Shown here in pieces: positions 1-5,714 of a DNA stretch of 6,779 nt. This stretch comes from Holophaga sp. Lineage in GTDB: Bacteria; Acidobacteriota; Holophagae; Holophagales; Holophagaceae. Location of the stretch: the NCBI GenBank assembly GCA_030691225.1, contig JAUYES010000494.1, positions 1 through 6,779 of the forward strand, read 5' to 3'. Positions within the stretch are counted from its first letter, which is position 1, and each line of letters opens with the position of its first letter. A model generated the notes under the pieces. It was not told where the DNA came from. It was given only the letters and a program-made list of their open reading frames with translations, and made no database searches. The position numbers and the translations under genes are program-made.

Positions 1-1140
1 TATCTGCGTACCCATGAAGTCAAGGCAACTGATATAGTCATCCTGTTTCAGTTTGCGCACCCCGCGCTGGCCATCCTCGAGCCAAATGCGCTGCAAGTTG
101 CAGAGCCTAGCATCGTCACGATGCAAATCCAGCCCCGGGCAAAGGCCATGGATGCAGCCGTCCTTCGCGCCTTGCCTACGGCTGACCAAACCTTCCTAAA
201 GGGCTGGGGCCAATTTCAGTCTCGAGATTGGCAGGCTGCAGAAGTCACCTTCGATTCGCTGGTCGGCAAGCATCCTAACCAAGGGGAAGTGCTCAATAAT
301 CTTGGGGCCGCACGCTTCCAACTTGGTCGCATTTCCGAGGCAGAGAAGAGTTTCCAAGAAGCCTACGCGTTGCTCCCGGACAGTCCGCAGATCCTTCTGA
401 ATCAAAGTGTCATTGCATTTAAAAACCTAGATAGTCCAGCGGGGATCACGAAACAAGAGGAGGCTCGTCGAGTCGCCCCGGGAATGTATGAAGTTCTCAA
501 AAACGCGAGTCAGGCCAAGACGGACCCGCAGGCCTTCGCGTTGCCCCTTCCCGACTCCGACTCTCGGCTTGAAGCCATGCGCTTGGGGCGTGAAGCAAAG
601 GCAAACAATGCCTCGATTGCGCTGAGGGCTCCTTCCCTTCTCTTTGGGATCTTTTTACCCCTAGTGGCTCTTGTTGGCTTCATGATTCGGCTTGCGCGCA
701 GCGTCAAGCAGGCACACCCGACACAATGTGTGCGCTGTGGTGATCCATTTCACACCACTGATAGCCCCGATCTTGAGGTGTGCCCGAAATGCCATCATCT
801 ATTTGTCCTTAAGGATGGTCTTCACGCCGAGAGTCGGAAACAAAAAGTGGACGATGTCAGTTCCTTCCAGGGCAGCCAGCGGTGGATCCACCGAACGCTC
901 TTGTTATTGCTTCCCGGTTCGGATCTTTGTTTCCTGGGAGATACTCGGCGAGGCTTTGTGGAACTGCTTTTCTTCTGCTTTGCTCTCGGTATTGTTTTTG
1001 CGACGGGTCGTAGCGTTCGCTTTTCGGGGGAGATCCTTGCCGATCCAACCTCAACGTGGCTACCACTTGGGTTGATTCTTTTGGCCGTCCTGTTTCTCCG
1101 TTCCTGGTTGAAACTCATTCCTCGTAAGGCTCGCGCATGA
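1..1140 (+). CDS. TPR and zinc-ribbon membrane protein, 5' end outside the window
   Basis: The function is not known. The frame is open from base 1, and its first ATG (121) has no Shine-Dalgarno sequence in front of it, so I read the gene as entering from the left; at least 379 residues are visible. Numbered from the ATG at 121, two TPR-like helix pairs lie at about 21-53 and 55-88 (the second includes LNNLGAARFQLGR). A first hydrophobic segment at about 170-190 is followed by basic residues. Next is a zinc ribbon of two CxxC pairs, C203/C206 and C221/C224 (CVRCG and CPKCH). Two or three hydrophobic segments then fall between 258 and 329, and the end is basic (PRKARA). The basic residues after the first segment suggest a cytoplasmic zinc ribbon. 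The PG...LG....G spacing at 265-278 loosely recalls small PG-x-G-x-x-Y-x-G membrane domains. A start at 121 cannot be fully excluded. The gene is followed at 9 bp by the DUF4388 gene, so the two products probably act together. Confidence 0.8.
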   Translation, partial: YLRTHEVKATDIVILFQFAHPALAILEPNALQVAEPSIVTMQIQPRAKAMDAAVLRALPTADQTFLKGWGQFQSRDWQAAEVTFDSLVGKHPNQGEVLNNLGAARFQLGRISEAEKSFQEAYALLPDSPQILLNQSVIAFKNLDSPAGITKQEEARRVAPGMYEVLKNASQAKTDPQAFALPLPDSDSRLEAMRLGREAKANNASIALRAPSLLFGIFLPLVALVGFMIRLARSVKQAHPTQCVRCGDPFHTTDSPDLEVCPKCHHLFVLKDGLHAESRKQKVDDVSSFQGSQRWIHRTLLLLLPGSDLCFLGDTRRGFVELLFFCFALGIVFATGRSVRFSGEILADPTSTWLPLGLILLAVLFLRSWLKLIPRKARA

Positions 1141-1145
1141 GGTGG
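1139..1145 (+). promoter_or_regulatory. Ribosome binding site of the DUF4388 gene, overlapping the upstream stop
   Basis: GAGGTGG begins inside the TGA stop (1138-1140) of the TPR/zinc-ribbon gene and lies 4 bases before the ATG at 1150. A ribosome finishing the first gene would sit on this site, so the two genes are probably translationally coupled. Confidence 0.7.
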
Positions 1146-1149
1146 ATCT

Positions 1150-2310
1150 ATGGCTCTTGAAGGATCCCTTCGAGATTTCGACCTATTTTCCTTATTCAAC
1201 ATGATCAAAACCCAAGGGAAAAGCGGCACGCTTGTGCTTTCTCGTGGCCAGGAATTTGTAAAAATCTTCTTCGATCAAGGCGATATCGTCGGTTGCGATT
1301 CCAATCAAGTTCGGATGGAAGACCGCGTGGGCACGATGCTGGTGCGTCTCGGGAGATTGTCCGGCGACGAGTTGTTGGCCATGATCCAGAAACAGCGCCA
1401 AACGCTGAAGCGAATGGGAACGCTCCTACTCGAGTCGGGGAAGGTTTCCAGTCAAGATCTTCAAGACGCGTTGTTCAACCAAGCCATGTCCATTATTTAT
1501 CGGACCTTCCGCTGGATTGAGGGGGACTACCGATTCGATTCCATGTTGCCCATGGAAATCGACCGCGAAAACTTCCCTCCGATTCCTGTGGATACCGTGC
1601 TGATGGAAGCCGCCCGGATCATGGATGAGTGGCCTGAGGTCCAGCGCAGATTACCGGACAACAAAATTCCTCTCCAGAAAACAGCCTACGCCATGGCGCT
1701 CAAGCTTGATATTGACCAGGAATTGTCATCGGTCTTCGATGGGCATGGATCTTCACAGAACGAGTCTTCGGGCCTTACTCACGAGCAGGAAACGGTGCTT
1801 TTGTACGTCAGTGAGCCACAAAGCGTTCAGAGCATCCTTGCGATCACTCGGTACGATGAACTGGATACTTGCAAGGTCATCGCAGAGCTACTGGAAATGG
1901 GGCTTTTGGAGATTTCTCAAGACCAATTTGCGACATTGGCACCTCCGTGGAGCATTCCCAGTGAAACCATCCGAAAGCCAATGGTTTCGACCGGACCCTC
2001 TCCTTGGTTCTGGCCACTTGTCGCGGCGTTTCTATTAGCCCCAATCCTTCTGTACGTTCCCCGGTCGCGAGCCTCTCTCAATCTGGGGCTTGGCAGTCTT
2101 CAGCCTTCAGATGTGCATGTAGCAACCGACATCGTCACGCGCGAACGGCAGGCCTTCGTGCTGCATATGGTCGCTCCCGTCGATGGGGGCAAGAGCGTGG
2201 CCCGTAGGCTCGGGATCGATGCTGGAGATGAATTGAGTAATCTAGGGGACTTCAGGAAATTGCCTGATCCATTATTCGAAACCCCTCCTAAAACTCAGAC
2301 TCCTGAATAA
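1150..2310 (+). CDS. DUF4388 (PATAN-type) protein with a single membrane anchor
   Basis: 386 residues. The first 130 or so read as a DUF4388/PATAN domain. They begin MALEGSLRDFDLFSLFNMI, continue with a KSGTLVLSRG strand pair and FFDQGDIVGCDS, and have the family's usual helical stretch GTLLLESGKVSSQDL and FRWIEGDYRFD. Residues about 147-170 continue in the pattern of such proteins. Residues about 207-256 (HEQETVLLYV to LLEMGLLEI) look like the small winged-helix-like unit often found with DUF4388. One hydrophobic segment at about 285-303 is followed by RSR and an 80-residue tail rich in Asp and Pro. If the DUF4388 part is cytoplasmic the tail would be outside, but the arginines just after the membrane segment argue weakly against that. 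Known relatives are signalling or gliding-related proteins in delta-type bacteria and acidobacteria, usually with no proven biochemical activity. The start is fixed by a good Shine-Dalgarno sequence. The last 16 bases overlap the opposite-strand dehydrogenase gene. Confidence 0.85.
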   Translation: MALEGSLRDFDLFSLFNMIKTQGKSGTLVLSRGQEFVKIFFDQGDIVGCDSNQVRMEDRVGTMLVRLGRLSGDELLAMIQKQRQTLKRMGTLLLESGKVSSQDLQDALFNQAMSIIYRTFRWIEGDYRFDSMLPMEIDRENFPPIPVDTVLMEAARIMDEWPEVQRRLPDNKIPLQKTAYAMALKLDIDQELSSVFDGHGSSQNESSGLTHEQETVLLYVSEPQSVQSILAITRYDELDTCKVIAELLEMGLLEISQDQFATLAPPWSIPSETIRKPMVSTGPSPWFWPLVAAFLLAPILLYVPRSRASLNLGLGSLQPSDVHVATDIVTRERQAFVLHMVAPVDGGKSVARRLGIDAGDELSNLGDFRKLPDPLFETPPKTQTPE

Positions 2311-3152
2311 TCGTAGAACCCGCGGCCAGCCCTTTTTCCCAACCAACCGGCGGCGACGTAGCGGCAAAGCAAAGGGCAGGGGCGGTACTTGGGATCGCCA
2401 AAACTTTCGTGCAGCATTTGCAAGCTAGCTAGGCAGACATCCAATCCCAGGAGATCGGCCAAGGCCAGGGGGCCCATGGGGTGATTCATTCCCAGTCGCA
2501 TGATGGTATCGATGGCTGGGACTTCGGCCACTCCTTCTTCCAAGGCGAAAATCGCCTCGTTGATCATGGGCATCAGAAGTCGATTGCTAATGAAGCCCGG
2601 ACTGTCGTTGCACGGTACAGGAGTCTTGTCTAAGCGCTCACTGAGTGAACTGACGGTAGCGCAGGTGGCATCGCTGGTAGCTAGGCCTCGCACGATTTCC
2701 ACCAAGGGCATGACAGGAACAGGATGAAGAAAATGCATGCCAATGACACATTCGGGGCGCTTGGTTTGCGAAGCTAGGCGGGTGATAGAGATGGAGCCGG
2801 TGCTGGTGGCCAAAATGGTTCCCGGTCGGCAGAGTAGGTCTAGAGTCTCAAAAAATTGCTTCTTGGTTTCCCAGTGCTCGGGCCCGGCTTCCACGACAAA
2901 ATCAGCATCCTTGAAATCCCCCATGGAGTTGGAGGTGCGAATGCGCCCCATCGCCGCGAGCATTTCCGGATTAGACAGTTTTCCCTTTTCTAAGGCACGC
3001 AACAGGCTGTGTTCAATGGCGGCCATCGCCTTGCCAAGGGAATCGTGGGATAGATCCTGAAGAATGACTTGAAACCCGGCCGTTGCGAACACATGGGCGA
3101 TGCCGCAGCCCATCTGTCCTGTGCCCACCACACCTATGGTGGAAATGTCCAT
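2295..3152 (-). CDS. hbd: 3-hydroxyacyl-CoA (3-hydroxybutyryl-CoA) dehydrogenase
   Basis: 285 residues, the usual length of single-function enzymes that oxidise L-3-hydroxyacyl-CoA to 3-ketoacyl-CoA with NAD in fatty-acid or butyrate metabolism. The N-terminal Rossmann fold has VVGTGQMGCGIA (G10, G12, G15) with acidic D33 at the end of strand 2. Residues 136-153 carry the active-site stretch, with catalytic H140 and E152, and SPGFISNRLL supplies N190. The C-terminal domain has NHPMGPLALADLLGLDV and ends GKRAGRGFYDY, both typical. Two positions are unusual. The serine of the SNTSS motif, 21 residues before the histidine, is Gly here (G119 in TSTGS), and the family HFFNP reads HFLHP (H143). The fold and family are certain, but substrate and activity are less so. 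GGAG at 3158-3161 lies 5 bases before the ATG. The gene follows tatC at 27 bp, a co-transcription with no obvious functional link. Confidence 0.92.
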   Translation of the reverse strand: MDISTIGVVGTGQMGCGIAHVFATAGFQVILQDLSHDSLGKAMAAIEHSLLRALEKGKLSNPEMLAAMGRIRTSNSMGDFKDADFVVEAGPEHWETKKQFFETLDLLCRPGTILATSTGSISITRLASQTKRPECVIGMHFLHPVPVMPLVEIVRGLATSDATCATVSSLSERLDKTPVPCNDSPGFISNRLLMPMINEAIFALEEGVAEVPAIDTIMRLGMNHPMGPLALADLLGLDVCLASLQMLHESFGDPKYRPCPLLCRYVAAGWLGKRAGRGFYDYSGV

Positions 3153-3157
3153 GGTTT

Positions 3158-3161
3158 CTCC
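3158..3161 (-). promoter_or_regulatory. Ribosome binding site of the hydroxyacyl-CoA dehydrogenase gene
   Basis: On the minus strand GGAG stands 5 bases before the ATG at 3152, in the 27-bp gap after tatC. It supports this start. I see no promoter or hairpin in the gap, which fits co-transcription with tatC. Confidence 0.6.
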
Positions 3162-3179
3162 GGAAGGGTAAGGGCGTAT

Positions 3180-3974
3180 TTATTTGGGTTTTGGCGCCGC
3201 AAACCACGCCACTACAACAGATATGAAGTAAAGAGCCAGCAAAATGCCACTAAAGAAGATGGTCGTTACGATCACGTCTCCGGGCGTTAGAAAGGCGGCT
3301 GCGATGACGATGATGATGGAAGCATGGCGCCAATACTTGAGCAGCCAGCCGGCGGTAACCACTCGGAAGCGTGCCAAGAAATAAACCAGAACGGGAAGTT
3401 CAAACATCAACCCTGTTCCCACCACGGTGTAGATAAATAGATCCAAGTAGTCCTCGAGGTGGAGGTTGGTCCGCAGGCCTGCCTCCATGGCTTCCTTGAA
3501 GAGAATGTCCCCCAGAATCTTAAAGGCATTGTAGTAGGCAAAGAGGGCACCGCCAATAAAGCAAACGCTTGTCACCAGGACAAAGGGGATGACGAGGCGA
3601 CGCTCCTTCTCATACAGACCCGGACGGATAAAGGCCCAGAGCTGATAGAAGAGAAACGGCGCGACCAGGAAGGCGGCCGCCCACAGCGATAACCGCATCA
3701 GCGAAAAGAATGGCTCCGTTAGGCTGGTGAAGGCGAAGGGCTCAAAGACCGTGGGGATGGGCAACCCTACTGCTTTTGCATGGGCAATGCTGTGGGTCTT
3801 GAAGACATCCATGAAGGGGTGTTGAGCCCAATCCCAGATCCGGAAGCGCTGCCAATAGGTAAGGCCAAACCCTGCGACAACAATGAGAGCTGAACGCACC
3901 AAGCGAACCCGCAATTCCTGCAGGTGCTCCCAGAAGGTCATCTGGCTCGGCGTTGATTCTTCGGTTTCGTTCAC
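3180..3974 (-). CDS. tatC: Twin-arginine translocase subunit TatC
   Basis: 264 residues, close to the usual 250 or so. TatC is the polytopic inner-membrane receptor that binds twin-arginine signal peptides and recruits TatA to export folded proteins. Visible family marks are HLQELRVRL (17-25) before the first membrane segment and FIRPGLYEKERR (115-126), whose E124 matches E. coli E103 of the signal-peptide site. FELPV has E192, which matches E. coli E170, and LTPGDV (229-234) precedes the last segment. Six hydrophobic segments fall at about 27-42, 88-112, 128-150, 178-200, 217-229 and 234-257. The start is GTG, inside a GTGA overlap with the tatA stop, which points to translational coupling; no strong Shine-Dalgarno sequence precedes it. 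An ATG at residue 12 is an alternative start that would still keep the conserved EHLQELR. All key acidic residues are present, so the protein should be functional. Confidence 0.96.
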   Translation of the reverse strand: MNETEESTPSQMTFWEHLQELRVRLVRSALIVVAGFGLTYWQRFRIWDWAQHPFMDVFKTHSIAHAKAVGLPIPTVFEPFAFTSLTEPFFSLMRLSLWAAAFLVAPFLFYQLWAFIRPGLYEKERRLVIPFVLVTSVCFIGGALFAYYNAFKILGDILFKEAMEAGLRTNLHLEDYLDLFIYTVVGTGLMFELPVLVYFLARFRVVTAGWLLKYWRHASIIIVIAAAFLTPGDVIVTTIFFSGILLALYFISVVVAWFAAPKPK

Positions 3975-4150
3975 TTCTTTTCGGCGGTTACGTCTTCCTT
4001 GACGGAATCCGTGAGTTCTTTGCTGGCCTTTTTGAACTCCTGAATGCCCTTTCCAAGCGATTTGCCGAGTTCGGGTAGGCGAGAAGGTCCGAAAAAGATC
4101 AGCAAGGCAATGCCGATCAGCAGCATTTCCGTGATTCCGAGGTTGCCCAT
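3971..4150 (-). CDS. tatA: Twin-arginine translocase pore-forming subunit TatA
   Basis: 59 residues from the start chosen here. TatA is a small inner-membrane protein that assembles around TatC to let folded proteins through. It begins MGNLGITEMLLIG, the classic TatA N-terminus with an acidic residue at position 8. A short membrane helix of about 15 residues follows, then the FGPSRLPELGKSLGKGIQEFKKA amphipathic helix with its FGP hinge, and a charged tail (DSVKEDVTAEKK). FGP plus LPELG and a short tail mark TatA rather than TatB. An in-frame ATG 12 bases upstream (4162) would add MEYP. I reject it because it has no ribosome site, whereas the GGAG lying across it sits 6 bases before the ATG at 4150. 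The stop overlaps the tatC GTG start. No tatB is visible, so the system may be of the minimal TatAC kind unless tatB lies elsewhere. Confidence 0.95.
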   Translation of the reverse strand: MGNLGITEMLLIGIALLIFFGPSRLPELGKSLGKGIQEFKKASKELTDSVKEDVTAEKK

Positions 4151-4237
4151 GGGGTACTCCATTCGTTTATTCGAGAATTGAAATCGTTTTGATGACTCTG
4201 GGTGTTTTTTGGTTCTTTGGTTTTTTCTGTCTTGGCA
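4151..4237 (-). other. A-rich gap between ugd and tatA
   Basis: 87 bases that read as A- and C-rich on the transcribed strand. They hold two runs of six A (plus-strand T6 at 4205-4210 and 4221-4226) with a shorter A3 between them, and a short direct repeat (plus-strand TTTGGTT at 4208-4214 and 4216-4222). I see no hairpin followed by U's on the minus strand, so there is no clear ugd terminator. A weak AATAAA stands near the tatA start but has no convincing -35, so the tat operon may have its own promoter here or be read through from ugd. Confidence 0.4.
4157..4160 (-). promoter_or_regulatory. Ribosome binding site that decides the tatA start
   Basis: On the minus strand the string ATGGAGTACCCCATG holds two candidate start codons. 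The GGAG that begins inside the first ATG is 6 bases from the second. Nothing like a Shine-Dalgarno sequence precedes the first, so the second (4150) is the likely start. Confidence 0.65.
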
Positions 4238-5608
4238 TTAGGCCAGAACAGGGAGGCGTCCAATGGAATGATAAGTCCAACCCAGTTGTTTCATAGCCTC
4301 GGGGCGAAATAGGTTGCGCCCGTCAAACATCACTTTGCTCTTCAGCTTCGATGCTACCAGTTGCAGATCTGTCTTCTGGTATTGGGGCCATTCCGTGGCG
4401 ATGATAAGGGCATCGGCGCCTTCGCAGGCGCTTAGAGGATCCTCGGCGTAGATCACGCGGTCTTCAATCTTGGCCCTGACGGCTGGTATGGCTTCGAAAT
4501 CGTGAACCACCATTTGGGCGCCTAGGGACGTCAGGCTTTCGATTAATTCGAGGGCCATGGCTTCGCGGATATCGTCGGTGTGGGCCTTGAAGGCCAAGCC
4601 CCAAAGGGCGAAGCGTTTTCCCGCAAGTGGGGCAGGCACGCCAGGCTTGCAGCCAAAATATTCCCGCACCTTTAGAGCCAAAACTTGTTTTTGATGACGG
4701 TTCGCTTCCACGGTGGTCGCCAAGGTCATGAGGGGGTTACCATTCTCGCGCCCAGCCTTTAGCAGTGCCTGAAGGTCTTTAGGGAAGCAGCTGCCGCCAA
4801 AGCCGGGGCCGGGGTTCAGGAAATACTTCCCGATGCGATGATCACTGCCGATGCCGGCTTTGACAAAATCGATATCGGCGCCCACGGCTTCGCACAGATT
4901 GGCAATTTCATTGATGAAGCTGATGCGGAGCGCCAGCATGGCGTTTGCGGCGTATTTAGTGAGTTCGGAACTAGGAGGATCCATGCGGAACCACTTACCG
5001 GCTTCGGGATTGCGAGCCTGGGCGGCAGCCAGTTTTTTCTCGTAAAGGCCCTTCATAATGGATTCTGCAAAGTCGGTTCGGCAACCGATGACCACGCGGT
5101 CGGGGAAAAGGAAATCGTCGATGGCACAGCCTTCCCTCAGGAATTCGGGGTTAGACACCACTTCGAAAGCTCGGTCTGTTTGTGCTGCGATGGTGGCGTG
5201 AACCCGCGCCGCAGTGCCCACCGGGACGGTGCTCTTGTCCACGACGATCAAGGGGCGCGCATCCTTGGGACGCAACGCCATGGCCTTGCCGATCTCCTTT
5301 GCCACGGACAATACGTATTGAAGATCAGCGCTGCCATCTTCGCTCTGGGGGGTGCCCACACAGATGAAGGCCGCGTCGGCCTCGGCGATGCCTTCATTTA
5401 GATCCATAGTGAAATGAAGCGAGCCGGCGGCTTGGTATTTCTGCAGCAGTTCATCGAGGCCCGGTTCGTAGATGGGGCTGATGCCTTTTTGGAGTTTTTC
5501 GACTTTGCTGGCATCCACGTCCACGCCGATTACGCGATGGCCCGAATCCGCAAAACCGGCCGCTGCCACAAGGCCAACATATCCCGAACCGATGATCAAG
5601 ACCTGCAT
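4238..5608 (-). CDS. ugd: UDP-glucose 6-dehydrogenase
   Basis: 456 residues, near the usual 430-460. It oxidises UDP-glucose twice with NAD to UDP-glucuronate, a precursor for capsule, exopolysaccharide and lipopolysaccharide sugars, in the cytoplasm. The N-terminal Rossmann fold starts at once (IIGSGYVGLV, G7/G9/G12, with D30 ending strand 2). Catalytic residues can be placed against the streptococcal enzyme: T127 in STVPVG, E155 in NPEFLREG, K218 and N222 in TKYAANAMLALR, nucleophile C274 and D278 in GGSCFPKD. The C-terminal UDP-binding domain has KRFALWGLAFKAHTDDIREA and ends with MFDGRNLF. The same frame stays open 22 codons further, to an ATG at 5674. I place the start at 5608 because AGGAGG stands 4 bases before it and the GxGxxG fold should lie at the N-terminus. 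A GDP-mannose dehydrogenase is the main alternative but fits less well. All catalytic residues are intact. Confidence 0.95.
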   Translation of the reverse strand: MQVLIIGSGYVGLVAAAGFADSGHRVIGVDVDASKVEKLQKGISPIYEPGLDELLQKYQAAGSLHFTMDLNEGIAEADAAFICVGTPQSEDGSADLQYVLSVAKEIGKAMALRPKDARPLIVVDKSTVPVGTAARVHATIAAQTDRAFEVVSNPEFLREGCAIDDFLFPDRVVIGCRTDFAESIMKGLYEKKLAAAQARNPEAGKWFRMDPPSSELTKYAANAMLALRISFINEIANLCEAVGADIDFVKAGIGSDHRIGKYFLNPGPGFGGSCFPKDLQALLKAGRENGNPLMTLATTVEANRHQKQVLALKVREYFGCKPGVPAPLAGKRFALWGLAFKAHTDDIREAMALELIESLTSLGAQMVVHDFEAIPAVRAKIEDRVIYAEDPLSACEGADALIIATEWPQYQKTDLQLVASKLKSKVMFDGRNLFRPEAMKQLGWTYHSIGRLPVLA

Positions 5609-5612
5609 GATT

Positions 5613-5634
5613 CCTCCTGGAAACGCAACCAGGA
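5613..5634 (-). promoter_or_regulatory. ugd Shine-Dalgarno sequence within a possible leader hairpin
   Basis: On the minus strand AGGAGG (5613-5618) is a perfect Shine-Dalgarno sequence 4 bases before the ugd ATG. Just upstream, two perfect 6-base arms, TCCTGG (5634-5629) and CCAGGA (5620-5615), enclose an 8-base loop. The 3' arm covers the first four bases of AGGAGG, so the folded form would hide the ribosome site. The site itself is clear, but any regulatory use of the hairpin is inference. Confidence 0.5.
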
Positions 5635-5662
5635 CGCTAAATGCGCCGGCAGTCAGTGTACC

Positions 5663-5682
5663 CGCGCGCATCATTGCACGCG
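5663..5682. repeat. Imperfect inverted repeat between ugd and tolQ
   Basis: Arms CGCGCGCA (5663-5670) and TGCACGCG (5675-5682) face each other around a 4-base centre, with one mismatched pair (C5667 opposite A5678). It lies in the shared upstream region of two divergent genes, where an operator would be placed, just upstream of a TAAGAT (5691-5696) that could be a tolQ -10. No good -35 is visible, and GC-rich palindromes of this size can arise by chance. Confidence 0.3.
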
Positions 5683-5705
5683 AGCCTTGCTAAGATTGAA
5701 CCCTT

Positions 5706-5710
5706 GGAGG
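5706..5710 (+). promoter_or_regulatory. Ribosome binding site of tolQ
   Basis: GGAGG stands 4 bases before the ATG at 5715. It favours this start over the in-frame ATG five codons later (5730), which has no comparable site. Confidence 0.6.
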
Positions 5711-5714
5711 ACCC

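Noticed and set aside
822..1229. Minus-strand 135-residue open frame across the end of the TPR gene and the start of the DUF4388 gene
   Set aside because: The translation is rich in Arg and Ser with no domain, and both opposite genes have clear family features and a ribosome site in this stretch.
1625..2038. Plus-strand 137-residue open frame inside the DUF4388 gene
   Set aside because: It is a +1 shadow frame with low-complexity Ser/Arg content, and the DUF4388 frame continues unbroken through it.
2311..2345. T5 run after CCGCGG near the end of the DUF4388 gene as its terminator
   Set aside because: The possible stem is only three or so pairs and the T-run is short and followed by C's, so it is too weak to call.
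3304..3319. GATGAC/GATGATGATGG triplet repeat as a microsatellite
   Set aside because: It encodes the Ile/Val-rich start of a TatC membrane segment and is too short to suggest a slippage site.
4163..4237. T-rich plus-strand stretch as a rho-independent terminator
   Set aside because: No gene on the plus strand ends here and no GC-rich stem precedes the T-runs. On the minus strand the runs are A's, which do not make a terminator.
4838..5401. Plus-strand 187-residue open frame opposite ugd
   Set aside because: It lies wholly inside ugd, which has all its catalytic motifs, and its translation shows no recognisable domain. It is a shadow of strong codon bias on the other strand.
5609..5674. A 22-residue N-terminal extension of UDP-glucose 6-dehydrogenase (MMRAGTLTAG...), possibly a signal peptide
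   Set aside because: The enzyme is cytoplasmic, its nucleotide-binding fold starts at MQVLIIGSGYVG, and a perfect Shine-Dalgarno sequence stands directly before that ATG. The extension is only the open leader.
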